Below are positions 43,931 to 52,804 of a stretch of 64,000 bases of DNA, piece by piece. The stretch is taken from assembly GCF_002270055.1 (NCBI RefSeq), contig NZ_NIBG01000006.1:124001-188000 (forward strand), read 5' to 3'. Within the stretch, counting starts at the first letter, position 1, and the number at the start of each line of letters is the position of its first letter. This DNA comes from Anaeromicrobium sediminis (GTDB lineage: Bacteria > Bacillota > Clostridia > Peptostreptococcales > Thermotaleaceae). The position numbers were made by a program, and so were the translations under genes. The notes beneath the pieces were generated by a model. That model did not search any database and was not told where the DNA came from. It worked only from the letters and a program-made list of their open reading frames with translations.

Positions 43931-44218
43931 ATGTATACAGGAGTAGTAATTGGAACGGTTGTAGCTACAAGAAAGGATGAAAGGCTCGTTGGTAGTAAAT
44001 TGTTGATAACACAACCCCTAAATATTAACAAAAAACCTATTGGAGAGCCAATAATTACTGTAGATACAGTTGGAGCAGGTATTGGAGAATATGTAATATT
44101 TACTAAGGGAACAGCAGCCCGTTATGCTGCTAGAAAGAATGATGCTCCCATAGATGCTGCAATTATTGGAATAATTGATAATGTTGATATATATTTGGAT
44201 GTATTTGACAAGAAATAA
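43931..44218 (+). CDS. Bacterial microcompartment vertex protein, BMC-P (EutN/CcmL family)
   Basis: This 95-residue protein forms pentamers that close the vertices of a microcompartment. It has the EutN/CcmL pattern: YTGVVIGTVVATRKDERLVG at the start, then LLITQPLN, TVDTVGAGIGEYVIFTKG and PIDAAIIGIIDNVDI. Without such a gene a closed shell is unlikely; its presence makes the locus complete in principle. AAGGAGAG precedes ATG 43931. Confidence 0.96.
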   Translation: MYTGVVIGTVVATRKDERLVGSKLLITQPLNINKKPIGEPIITVDTVGAGIGEYVIFTKGTAARYAARKNDAPIDAAIIGIIDNVDIYLDVFDKK

Positions 44219-44295
44219 ACATAGATAACTTAGGTTCAAAAATATATTTAAATACTTTTTTAAAATCTAGGAACTTTAGAAAGGCGGTGATGGGA

Positions 44296-46107
44296 ATGAA
44301 GCCAGATGTTATAAAAAAGGCTATGGAATATAGAGAGCTTATTGATGTACTCATGTCAGATTTTAATTATGCTGACATAGTTTTATACGGCGGAAATGTA
44401 ATTAATGTAATCACTAGAGAAGCTTATAAGGCTGATGTGGCCATAAAGGGTAAGCATATATTAGTGGTTGGAGAATCTGAAAAACTTATTGGCAACGATA
44501 CATTGGTTATAGATGTAAGTGGAAAATTCATATCACCAGGTTTTATAGATTCTCACATGCATTTTGAGAGTAGTATGCTAACCATATCTGAGTTTTCAAG
44601 GCTTTCTATACCTTCAGGGACTACAACTTTAGTGGCAGATCCCCATGAGATAGGAAATGCATTAGGACCTGTAGGCATGTTAGCCATGGCAGATGAAGCT
44701 AGTGTCACACCCAATCATGTGCACTTAGTAGTACCTGCCTTGACTCCAGATTGTCCTCAACTTGAAACTGCTGGAGTAGATGTTAGCTCCAAGGACATGG
44801 CCATGCTTTTAAACTATAAGAATATAATTGGTATTGGAGAACTTCAAGGATTTAGTAATGCTAAACATGTATATAGAAATACTCCAGAAATAATAACTGA
44901 TTTAGTAGCTTCAACTACCTATGCTACAAGTATAGGTAAGGTTGTAGATGGAAATGCTCCTGAATTATTTGGAAGTGAGCTTGCAGCCCATATTATTTCA
45001 ACAGGTGGCAGATGTTCATGCCATGAGACTACAACTAAGGAAGAGTGTGTAGAAAAGCTTAGACAAGGGGTATATGTTTTCATGAGAGAAGGCTCTACCC
45101 AAAGGAATATGGCAGAATGTATAAGAGCCATAACGGAAGATGGTTTAGATTCAAGGAGAGCTATACTTGCTACGGATGATATGGTGGCGGAGGATTTAGA
45201 AAATCTAGGTCATATGAATGAAATAGTAAAGAGGACTATAGCTGAGGGAGTGGACCCACTCGAGGCTATACAAATGGTAACAATAAATCCTGCAACATAT
45301 TTTGGTTTTGACGATAGAGGGGTTTTAGCTCCAGGAAAACTTGCAGATATTGCCATAATAAGTGACTTAAAGAATATGACCATTGATGCAGTATTTGTAG
45401 AAGGTAATTTAGTTGCAGCAAAGGGACAAATGGTAATAGATATACCAAAGTACGTATATCCAAATACGGTGAAAAATTCTGTTAAAAGAGGACCAATTTC
45501 TAAGGATGATCTGGAAATAAATGCTTCTGGAAGTATGGCTACTGTAAGATGTATAGAGCTTATACCTGACCAAAATCTATCTGGAAGTCTTGAGTTTGAT
45601 TTGAAGGTGAAAAATGGTGTAGTTTTACCTAATACTTCAGAGGATGTTCTTGGAATAGCCTGTGTTGAAAGATATGGAAGAAACGGTAATATTGGAAAGG
45701 CCTTTGTAAAGGGATTTGGTATGACTAGTGGGGCCTTTGCAGAAAGTGTTGCCCATGATACTCATAATATAATCGCTGTGGGTACAAATATGGAAGATAT
45801 GACACTGGCAGTAAATAGAGTTATAGAAATGGGTGGAGGACTGGCTATTGCAGATAGAGGTAGAATATTAGATGAACTTAGATTGCCTGTAGGAGGACTA
45901 ATAACAGATGAACTTACAGGTAGTGAAGTTAGTAGAAAAATTAAGGAATTAGAAAATACGGTAAAGACTAAGTTAGGATGTAAGGTTCATGCGCCATTCA
46001 TGCACTTGTCTTTCCTTGCCTTATCAACTAGCCCTAAATGGAAGATTACCGACAAAGGGCTTATAGATGTTAATAATTTTAGGATTTTAGATCCAATAAA
46101 AGACTGA
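44296..46107 (+). CDS. ade: Adenine deaminase (Ade family), copy 1
   Basis: This protein of about 603 residues belongs to the amidohydrolase-type adenine deaminases: metal motif DSHMHFESSM near residue 85, VADPHEIGNALG, GIGELQGFS, a CHE segment, ILATDDMVAEDL, and a C-terminal domain with VAHDTHNIIAVGTNMEDM. It converts adenine to hypoxanthine and NH3. The ATG at 44296 is spaced six bases from AAGGCGGTG; an ATG at 44290 is the alternative. It directly follows the shell genes. A second member lies at 52805-54532, so one of the two may act on another aminated ring such as 4-aminoimidazole. Confidence 0.88.
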   Translation: MKPDVIKKAMEYRELIDVLMSDFNYADIVLYGGNVINVITREAYKADVAIKGKHILVVGESEKLIGNDTLVIDVSGKFISPGFIDSHMHFESSMLTISEFSRLSIPSGTTTLVADPHEIGNALGPVGMLAMADEASVTPNHVHLVVPALTPDCPQLETAGVDVSSKDMAMLLNYKNIIGIGELQGFSNAKHVYRNTPEIITDLVASTTYATSIGKVVDGNAPELFGSELAAHIISTGGRCSCHETTTKEECVEKLRQGVYVFMREGSTQRNMAECIRAITEDGLDSRRAILATDDMVAEDLENLGHMNEIVKRTIAEGVDPLEAIQMVTINPATYFGFDDRGVLAPGKLADIAIISDLKNMTIDAVFVEGNLVAAKGQMVIDIPKYVYPNTVKNSVKRGPISKDDLEINASGSMATVRCIELIPDQNLSGSLEFDLKVKNGVVLPNTSEDVLGIACVERYGRNGNIGKAFVKGFGMTSGAFAESVAHDTHNIIAVGTNMEDMTLAVNRVIEMGGGLAIADRGRILDELRLPVGGLITDELTGSEVSRKIKELENTVKTKLGCKVHAPFMHLSFLALSTSPKWKITDKGLIDVNNFRILDPIKD

Positions 46108-46172
46108 GAATAGAGTATATAAGAAAATTAGTGTCATGATCCAAACCCAGATAACCATTAGCAGATAGTTGA

Positions 46173-46232
46173 CTAAAAAGCACTGACTTACAAGTTTTTT
46201 AGAAAGGAGGTTTCATCTATAAATTCAGTCAG
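46173..46232 (+). promoter_or_regulatory. Inverted repeats and orphan ribosome site before the second NCS2 gene
   Basis: CTAAAAA pairs with TTTTTTAG (46173-46202), and ACTGACT pairs with AGTCAGT (46182-46232). An AAAGGAGG at 46203 has no start codon in range. The true ribosome site of the next gene (AAAGGAGGG) lies about 45 bases further on. The arrangement could fold to influence translation. Confidence 0.35.
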
Positions 46233-46262
46233 TAATTTATGAAAATAAAGGAGGGAAAACAA

Positions 46263-47609
46263 TTGTCAAGTTTCACAAAGAATGATGGATTTTTTGAAAG
46301 AAAATTTAAGCTTTCGGAGAATAATACAAATGTAAAAACAGAAATCATGGCAGGTATTACTACCTTTATGACCATGGCATATATCCTCATAGTCAACCCA
46401 TTAACATTATCTGCAACGGGAATGGATTTTGGAGCAGTATTTACAGCTACAGCTGTATCAGCAATATTTGCAACCTTAATAATGGCATTATATGCTAACC
46501 TACCTTTTGCATTGGCTCCAGGTATGGGTCTCAATGCTTTCTTTGCTTTTAGTGTTGTTTTAGGCATGGGTTATTCTTGGCAGTTCGCATTAACAGCAGT
46601 ATTTATAGAAGGTATTATCTTCATTATCCTTACCTTCTTTAATGTTCGTGAAGCAATAATAAATAGTATACCATTAAATCTAAAAAGAGCTGTTTCAGTT
46701 GGTATTGGATTATTTATTGCATTAATAGGATTAGTAAATGCAGGCATTATAGTATCGGGTAAATTTCATGTAGGTGATGGAAAACTTGATGGACTTATAG
46801 TGAAGTTAGGTGATGTGACTTCTGGTGCACCATTGTTAGGTTTAATTGGATTACTAATTACAGGTGTATTACTTGCAAGAGGAGTTAAAGGAGCTTTATT
46901 AATTGGTATATTACTAAGCACAATTATTGGTATACCTATGGGAGTTACTAACGTAGAAGGTTTTAAGCTCATAAGTGCGCCTCCATCACTTACGCCAATT
47001 CTGTTTAAGCTTGATTTCTCAAACGTGTTTTCTATGGATATGCTAATTGTATTATTTACCTTCTTATTTGTAGATATGTTTGATACGGTAGGAACGTTGG
47101 TTGGAGTAGCAACTAAGGCAGATATGCTCGATGAAAAGGGCACTTTGCCTAGAGCTAAGCAAGCTCTTTTTGCTGATGCTGTAGGAACAACATTAGGAGC
47201 CCTTTTAGGAACTAGTACAGTTACTACATATGTTGAAAGTGCTTCAGGTGTTGCAGAAGGTGGAAGAACAGGGTTAACAGCTTTATCAACAGCTGGCATG
47301 TTCGCCTTAGCTTTACTATTCTCTCCAGTATTTATTATGATACCAGGAGCAGCAACTGCTCCAGCATTAATTCTTGTTGGTTTGTTCATGATGAGTCCTA
47401 TTCTTAAGATAGACTTTGATGATTTCACTGAGGCAATTCCAGCATTCTTAGCTATAATAATGATGCCCCTTGCATACAGTATTGCTGAAGGTATAGTATT
47501 CGGTATGGTTAGTTATGTGTTACTAAAAACATTAACAGGAAAATCTAAAGAAGTATCTCCATTGATGTATATAATTAGTATACTTTTCGTAATTAAATTC
47601 TTTATTTAA
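46263..47609 (+). CDS. Purine permease, NCS2 AzgA/PbuG-like
   Basis: This membrane carrier of about 448 residues is of the hypoxanthine/guanine/adenine type: KTEIMAGITTFMTMAYILIV at the first segment, FALAPGMGLNAFFAF, GTLVGVATKADMLDEKG, and GTSTVTTYVESASGVAEGGR. It has about twelve to fourteen hydrophobic segments. I choose TTG 46263, seven bases after AAAGGAGGG; ATG 46239 in the same frame has no ribosome site. It complements the other NCS2 permease at 32025, which is of the xanthine/uracil type, so the locus could import both amino- and oxopurines. Confidence 0.88.
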   Translation: MSSFTKNDGFFERKFKLSENNTNVKTEIMAGITTFMTMAYILIVNPLTLSATGMDFGAVFTATAVSAIFATLIMALYANLPFALAPGMGLNAFFAFSVVLGMGYSWQFALTAVFIEGIIFIILTFFNVREAIINSIPLNLKRAVSVGIGLFIALIGLVNAGIIVSGKFHVGDGKLDGLIVKLGDVTSGAPLLGLIGLLITGVLLARGVKGALLIGILLSTIIGIPMGVTNVEGFKLISAPPSLTPILFKLDFSNVFSMDMLIVLFTFLFVDMFDTVGTLVGVATKADMLDEKGTLPRAKQALFADAVGTTLGALLGTSTVTTYVESASGVAEGGRTGLTALSTAGMFALALLFSPVFIMIPGAATAPALILVGLFMMSPILKIDFDDFTEAIPAFLAIIMMPLAYSIAEGIVFGMVSYVLLKTLTGKSKEVSPLMYIISILFVIKFFI

Positions 47610-47610
47610 A

Positions 47611-47680
47611 TACATAGTGTAAATTTAAAAACCCCTATCTTTTTAGTAAGGGACAGGGGTTTATTAAATTACACTATGTA
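47611..47680. terminator. Long symmetrical terminator hairpin
   Basis: TACATAGTGTAA (47611-47622) pairs with TTACACTATGTA (47669-47680), and inner ACCCCT pairs with AGGGGT followed by TTTATT. The outer stem is 12 bp and perfect. It separates the permease from the deaminase gene. Confidence 0.8.
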
Positions 47681-47768
47681 TATAGATTTGTAAATTGCAA
47701 ACTAGGTTCATTTAAACCTAGTTCAGGAAAAATTTGAATAAACCTAGCTTGGAATTCATAAATCTATA
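47681..47768 (+). promoter_or_regulatory. Structured leader before the deaminase gene (possible RNA switch)
   Basis: TATAGATTT (47681-47689) pairs with AAATCTATA (47760-47768), closing an 88-nt domain. Inside, AACTAGGTT (47700-47708) can pair with AACCTAGTT (47715-47723) or, alternatively, with AACCTAGCTT (47741-47750). Two mutually exclusive partners for one strand suggest a switching element or repeated protein sites. It does not match known purine riboswitches. Confidence 0.45.
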
Positions 47769-47795
47769 GACTTAATAATTTAAAGGGGGATATAT

Positions 47796-49127
47796 ATGTC
47801 AACGGTGAAGATTTCTAAAGGAACAATCGTAACTATGAATAAGGGACGAGAAATTTTTAAAGGTGATATCTTTATAAAGGATGATAGGATAGATGAAATT
47901 GCCCCATCTATTGAGAGAAATGCAGATATAGAGATAGATGCAGAGGGGAAAGTTATAATTCCTGGACTGATACAGACCCATATCCATCTGACTCAAACAT
48001 TATTCAAGGGGATGGCAGATGACTTAGAGCTTCTTGATTGGCTAAGAAAAAGAATATGGCCACTAGAAGGAAACCATACTGAGGAAACAAATTATATTTC
48101 TGCAAAGCTTGGATTAGCAGAACTTATAAAAAGTGGTACCACATCAATAATAGATATGGAGACAGTAAATCATACTGAAGCTACCCTAAACTCCATAGAT
48201 GAAAGCGGATTTAGAGCAATAGTAGGTAAATGTATGATGGATTACGGGACAGGTGTTCCAAATAGTCTAATGGAGAATACTGAGGAATCCATAAGGGAGA
48301 GTGTTAGGATATTAAAGAAATGGCACAAAAGTAGAAATGGAAGAATTCAGTATGCATTTGCCCCAAGATTTGTTGTTTCGTGTACAGAGGAATTACTGGT
48401 TAAGGTTAGGGATTTATCAAAAGAATACGGAGTTATGGTACATACCCATGCGTCAGAGAATAGAGGAGAGATAGAATTAGTTGAAAAGGATAGGGGTATG
48501 CGAAACATTAAATATTTGCATAAGCTTGGAATAACAGGAGAAGATCTTATATTAGCCCATTGTGTATGGCTTGATGATGAGGAAATGAGAATATTGGCGG
48601 ATACGGGAACGAAGGTGGCCCACTGTCCAAATTCTAATTTGAAGTTGGCCTCAGGTATTGCAAAAATTCCAGAGTTACTTAACTTAGGAGCTAATGTATC
48701 AATAGGGATTGACGGTGCACCTTGTAACAACAATTTGGATATATTTAGAGAAATGAGGAGTGCAGCACTAATTCAAAAGGCAAGACTTCTTAGTCCTACT
48801 GTAATGCCAGCGGAGAAAGTATTTGAGTTAGCCACATTAAATGGAGCTAAAGCAATGGGGATGGAAGATGACCTTGGAAGTTTAGAAGTAGGAAAAAAAG
48901 CTGATATTGTAATAATAGATCTTAACAAGATCAGTAATGCACCTAATGCAGGAGCTAATATCATATCACAATTAGTATACTCCGCATCGGCTTCTGATGT
49001 TGAAACAACAATTATAGATGGAAAAATTGTTATGAAGGATAGAGAACTTCTAACCTTAAATGAAAAATCAATTATGAGTGATGCAAACAGACTTATTAAA
49101 GGACAGATGGATAAGCTTAAAATATGA
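47796..49127 (+). CDS. Amidohydrolase-family purine-type deaminase (guanine or MTA/SAH deaminase-like)
   Basis: This 443-residue protein of the TRZ/ATZ amidohydrolase branch has metal motif QTHIHLTQTLFKGMADDLEL near residue 65, HTHASENRGEIEL near 210, ILAHCVWLDDEE with the third metal His near 240, and GIDGAPCNNNLDIFREMRSA with the catalytic Asp near 300. Relatives deaminate guanine, 8-oxoguanine, S-adenosylhomocysteine or triazines. In this locus guanine to xanthine is the most useful reaction, but deamination of 4-aminoimidazole is also possible. GGGGG precedes ATG 47796. The xanthine dehydrogenase genes follow. Confidence 0.78.
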   Translation: MSTVKISKGTIVTMNKGREIFKGDIFIKDDRIDEIAPSIERNADIEIDAEGKVIIPGLIQTHIHLTQTLFKGMADDLELLDWLRKRIWPLEGNHTEETNYISAKLGLAELIKSGTTSIIDMETVNHTEATLNSIDESGFRAIVGKCMMDYGTGVPNSLMENTEESIRESVRILKKWHKSRNGRIQYAFAPRFVVSCTEELLVKVRDLSKEYGVMVHTHASENRGEIELVEKDRGMRNIKYLHKLGITGEDLILAHCVWLDDEEMRILADTGTKVAHCPNSNLKLASGIAKIPELLNLGANVSIGIDGAPCNNNLDIFREMRSAALIQKARLLSPTVMPAEKVFELATLNGAKAMGMEDDLGSLEVGKKADIVIIDLNKISNAPNAGANIISQLVYSASASDVETTIIDGKIVMKDRELLTLNEKSIMSDANRLIKGQMDKLKI

Positions 49128-49170
49128 GTTCATAGGGATTTTAAGAAACATAAAGTGGGGGCGATATTTT

Positions 49171-50046
49171 GTGGCAATTGAAAAGATTCATAAGGTATCA
49201 AATATAGGTGATGCTATAACTCTATTGGAAAAGTATAAAGAAAAGGCAGAACTTTTAGCAGGTGGTACAGATCTATTAGTTCACCTTAGAGAAGAAAAAA
49301 ACAGAGGAAGCATAATTATAGATATTTCTAATATTAGGGAAATGAAAAAAATAGAGATTAAAGAAAAGGAAATAGTATTAGGGGCTTTAACTACTTTTTC
49401 AGAGATAGTCCAAAATGATTATATAAAAGAGAATGTTACAGGCCTTTGGAAGGCGGCAAAGTCAGTGGGATCACCTCAAATAAGAAATATGGGCACCATT
49501 GGAGGGAATATTGGCAATGCTTCACCAGCAGCAGATACTGTTCCGCCATTATTAGCATTAGATGCTACTTTGAGGGTGATGAGTAATGATGGAGAAAGAA
49601 GTATAAAACTTTGTGAGTTCTATGGAGATAAAGGGGAAACTGCATTAAAACCCAATGAAATGATAATTAGCGTAGGATTCTCTCATCTTAAAAATAGGAG
49701 GGAACATATTGGGTTTGAAAAACTTGGAGTAAGAAATGCTTTGGCCATATCAAAAATCAGCTGTGCTGTTTATTTAGAAGTTCAAGATAAATCAATAAAT
49801 AATATTAGAATTGCTTCGGGAGCATTAGGAGGCTATCCTATTAGGGAATATATTGTTGAAGATTTTATAAAGGGAAAAGTTTTAAGTGATGAATTTATAG
49901 AAGTTGCAGCAATGAAATATTCAGAAGCTTTAGAAAAAAGGCTCTCAGGCAGGAACTCCTGGCCATATAAAAAAGAAGCATCAAAGGGCGTTTTTAAGAA
50001 AGCAATATATAGTTTAGTTAATAGTTATGATCCTAATAACTCTTAA
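49171..50046 (+). CDS. Xanthine dehydrogenase FAD-binding subunit
   Basis: This subunit of about 291 residues carries the FAD domain of a molybdenum hydroxylase: LLAGGTDLLVHLRE near residue 35, then IRNMGTIGGNIGNASPAADT near residue 110 for flavin binding, and a CO-dehydrogenase flavoprotein C-terminal domain. The start is GTG 49171 after GGGGGCG; the frame is open further left into the preceding gene but lacks a signal there. It passes electrons from the iron-sulfur subunit to NAD+ or another acceptor. It is the first of four genes, FAD, FeS and two molybdopterin parts, all on one strand. Confidence 0.93.
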   Translation: MAIEKIHKVSNIGDAITLLEKYKEKAELLAGGTDLLVHLREEKNRGSIIIDISNIREMKKIEIKEKEIVLGALTTFSEIVQNDYIKENVTGLWKAAKSVGSPQIRNMGTIGGNIGNASPAADTVPPLLALDATLRVMSNDGERSIKLCEFYGDKGETALKPNEMIISVGFSHLKNRREHIGFEKLGVRNALAISKISCAVYLEVQDKSINNIRIASGALGGYPIREYIVEDFIKGKVLSDEFIEVAAMKYSEALEKRLSGRNSWPYKKEASKGVFKKAIYSLVNSYDPNNS

Positions 50047-50067
50047 CTAAATAATGGAGGTGATTCC

Positions 50068-50556
50068 ATGATTAATATAGAGGTAAATATTAACGGTGAG
50101 GACTATAGGCTTGAAGTGGAGGACGATTTAAGACTGATAGATTTACTGAGGGATAAATTACATCTAACAGGAACAAAAGAAGGTTGTGGTGAGGGTGAAT
50201 GTGGAGCTTGTACGGTAATACTAGATGGGAAAAGTGTTAACTCATGCTTACTTTTAGTAGCTCAGGTACATGGTAAAAGGATTACAACTATAGAAGGACT
50301 AGGAGATGAAAACAATTTACACCCTATACAAAGGGCATTTCTAGAGCAAGGTGCTGTACAGTGTGGGTATTGTATACCAGGAATGGTTTTATCGGCAAAG
50401 GCTTTTCTTGATACAAATAGCACACCTAAGAGGGAGGAAATAAGAGAGGCTATTTCAGGCAATTTATGTAGATGTACGGGATATGAAAAAATTATAGATT
50501 CCATTGAAAGGGCTTCTGAGTTCATGCAAGAGGAAGGAAGTGAAGCCCGTGAGTGA
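50068..50556 (+). CDS. Xanthine dehydrogenase 2Fe-2S subunit
   Basis: This 162-residue subunit has two [2Fe-2S] clusters: a plant-ferredoxin-type site CGEGECGACTV...SCLLL near residues 43-65, and the second site VQCGYCIPGM with NLCRCTGYEKI near residues 100-140. It transfers electrons from the molybdenum centre to FAD. GGAGGTGAT precedes ATG 50068. The stop overlaps the start of the molybdopterin gene by a few bases. Family and role are certain. Confidence 0.96.
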   Translation: MINIEVNINGEDYRLEVEDDLRLIDLLRDKLHLTGTKEGCGEGECGACTVILDGKSVNSCLLLVAQVHGKRITTIEGLGDENNLHPIQRAFLEQGAVQCGYCIPGMVLSAKAFLDTNSTPKREEIREAISGNLCRCTGYEKIIDSIERASEFMQEEGSEARE

Positions 50557-51814
50557 TTTTAGGAATATAGGAAAGAATCTAGTCAGAGTAGATGGAAAAC
50601 AAAAGATACTTGGAAAAGCAACATATCCAGGAGATTTATATATGGAGGATATGCTTTATGGAGTTACAGTTAGATCAACGGAGCCCCATGCATATTTTTC
50701 ATTAGACCTGAGTGAGGCACAAAATTTACATGGAGTAGTAAAGATATTGACCCATGAAGATATTACAGGAGAGAATCATCATGGAGTATATTTTAAAGAC
50801 CATGAGGTATTTTGTAAGAATAAAGTGAGAAGAATCGGTGATCCTCTGGCCTTTATAATTGCCGAAAGTAAAAATATAGCCATCGAAGCAAAAAAACGTA
50901 TAAAAGTAGAGTATGAGAAGCTACCTACTGTATTTGACCCTAGGGAGGCTATGAAAGGAAATTCTCCTAAAATACATGGGGATAGTAATGTGATTTATCA
51001 CTATAAATGTAGAAAGGGAGATATAGAGGATGGGTTTGAGAAATGTGATGTAATAGTAGAAAATGAATACAAAACCTCTATGGTAGACCATGTATTTTTG
51101 CAAATTGAAAGCGGTTTAGCTTATTTAGAGGATGATGAAACCGTTGTAATATGTGCAGCTACTCAATATCCTCATTTTGATCAGATTGAAATAGCTGAAG
51201 CCTTAGGATTGCCTAAAGAAAAGATAAGGATAATAAACCCCGCTGTAGGTGGAGCCTTTGGTGGGCGAGAAGATATAACAATGCAGATACATATTGCTTT
51301 AGGAACCCTTCTTACCAAAAGACCAATTAAAGTTGACTATTCTAGAGAAGAATCTTTTTATGCTCATTCTAAAAGACATCCACTTTACATGAAATTTAAA
51401 ACTGGTGCTGATAACAAAGGAAAATTGGTAGCTATGGAGGCTGAAATAGTTGGCGATACAGGGGCATATGCTTCGTGGGCAGTTAATGTACTTAGAAAAG
51501 CGGGAGTTCATGCAACAGGCCCCTATGAAATTCCTAACGTTAAAATTGATAGCTATGCTGTTTATACAAATAATCCCTTTTGCGGAGCAATGAGGGGCTT
51601 TGGAGCTACACAGACTCCCGTAGCCTGTGAGCAGCAAATGGATATATTAGCAGAAAAACTAGGTATAAGTCCTATAGAAATGAGACTTAAGAATTGTTTT
51701 AGAAATAATAGTACAACTGCAACTGGACAGGTACTTATCGAGAGTGTTCCCCTTGAAAGATGTATAGAAACTGTTGCAAAACAAATGTCATTTAACGAAA
51801 GCGAGATGGGGTAA
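50549..51814 (+). CDS. Xanthine dehydrogenase molybdopterin subunit, N-terminal part
   Basis: About 421 residues cover the aldehyde oxidase/xanthine dehydrogenase a/b hammerhead (residues about 15-120) and the first molybdopterin-binding domain, with GGAFGGREDITMQIHIAL and GAMRGFGATQTPVACEQQMD. The second molybdopterin domain is on the next frame, starting two bases after this stop (TAATATG). In most relatives both parts form a single chain of about 750 residues. Either the gene split naturally at the domain boundary or a one-base frameshift separated it. GTG 50549 is the likely start; GTG 50540 is also possible. Whether the two parts assemble is unknown. Confidence 0.85.
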   Translation: MSDFRNIGKNLVRVDGKQKILGKATYPGDLYMEDMLYGVTVRSTEPHAYFSLDLSEAQNLHGVVKILTHEDITGENHHGVYFKDHEVFCKNKVRRIGDPLAFIIAESKNIAIEAKKRIKVEYEKLPTVFDPREAMKGNSPKIHGDSNVIYHYKCRKGDIEDGFEKCDVIVENEYKTSMVDHVFLQIESGLAYLEDDETVVICAATQYPHFDQIEIAEALGLPKEKIRIINPAVGGAFGGREDITMQIHIALGTLLTKRPIKVDYSREESFYAHSKRHPLYMKFKTGADNKGKLVAMEAEIVGDTGAYASWAVNVLRKAGVHATGPYEIPNVKIDSYAVYTNNPFCGAMRGFGATQTPVACEQQMDILAEKLGISPIEMRLKNCFRNNSTTATGQVLIESVPLERCIETVAKQMSFNESEMG

Positions 51815-51815
51815 T

Positions 51816-52802
51816 ATGAAGAAAAGGGGTAGAGGAATTGCAGCATCATTTTATGGCACAGGCTATGGCAACGGATTCCCAGATGTTTCAGTAGCTATAA
51901 TTGGATTAGAAGATGATGGAAGAATATCTATTTCTGTTGGAGCTTCTGAAGTAGGGCAAGGAGTCAAAACGATTTTGTGTCAAATAGGAGCTGAGGTTTT
52001 AAATCTTAATATTAATGATATTATGCTTATTAATGAAGACAGTAGTAAAACTCCGGATTCTGGTACTGCTGCTGCTAGCAGACAAACCTACAATACGGGA
52101 AATGCTGTGAAATTAGGAATGGAATCTTTTAAGAGTAAACTTTTTGAAATAGTTAAGAACGAGTTAAAGCTAAATTCACCTATAGGTTTAGAGGTTGAGG
52201 ATAATGTTGTTTTTTTGAAAATGTTTCCTGAAAAGAGAATAAGCTTTAAGAAAATAGCTGAGAATCTTAAAAATAAGGGTAAAAAACTAAAAGTAACAGA
52301 GCGTTTTGTTGCTCAAACAACTGAAATGGATGCTGAATCGGGACAGGGGGCGCCATATTGGCCCTATACTTTTAATTGTTACGGTGTGGAGGTAGAAGTT
52401 GATACAGAAACTGGAAAGGTTGATATTATCAAGGCAGTATGTGCTCATGATGTGGGAAAGGCAATAAATCCCTCCATGGTAGAAGGGCAGATAGATGGGG
52501 GATTTGCCATGGGAGTGAGCTATGCTTTATTTGAAGATTTAGGTCTTAAGAATGGAAGGATTAAAAATAATAAGTTTTCAAGATATATTATACCTACAAG
52601 CCTTGATATACCAGAGATAGAGAAAATTATTATTGAAGATCCCGAATCAACTGCCCCCTATGGGGCAAAAGGAATTGGAGAACCCGTTATCATACCTGTA
52701 GCTCCAGCAATCTTAAATGGAATATATGATGCAGTTGGAGTTAGAATAAGAGATTTACCCGCTACTCCTGAGAAAATTTTAAAGGCTCTTAAAGAAAGGT
52801 AG
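51816..52802 (+). CDS. Xanthine dehydrogenase molybdopterin subunit, C-terminal part
   Basis: These 328 residues form the second molybdopterin domain: GRGIAASFYGTGYGNGFPDV at the start, GASEVGQGVKTIL, GTAAASRQTYNTGNAVK, AHDVGKAINPSMVEGQIDGG, and GAKGIGEPVIIPVAPA with the catalytic Glu at about residue 289. It completes the active site lacking in the preceding protein. ATG 51816 lies two bases after that stop, in another frame, with only a weak purine-rich site inside the upstream gene, so translation is probably coupled. The frame is intact to its end, which argues that the product is still selected. Confidence 0.85.
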   Translation: MKKRGRGIAASFYGTGYGNGFPDVSVAIIGLEDDGRISISVGASEVGQGVKTILCQIGAEVLNLNINDIMLINEDSSKTPDSGTAAASRQTYNTGNAVKLGMESFKSKLFEIVKNELKLNSPIGLEVEDNVVFLKMFPEKRISFKKIAENLKNKGKKLKVTERFVAQTTEMDAESGQGAPYWPYTFNCYGVEVEVDTETGKVDIIKAVCAHDVGKAINPSMVEGQIDGGFAMGVSYALFEDLGLKNGRIKNNKFSRYIIPTSLDIPEIEKIIIEDPESTAPYGAKGIGEPVIIPVAPAILNGIYDAVGVRIRDLPATPEKILKALKER

Positions 52803-52804
52803 TG

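Noticed and set aside
46766-47428. A 220-codon open frame on the minus strand inside the NCS2 permease gene.
   Set aside because: It lies entirely antisense to a strongly conserved membrane protein and has no ribosome site or recognisable motif.
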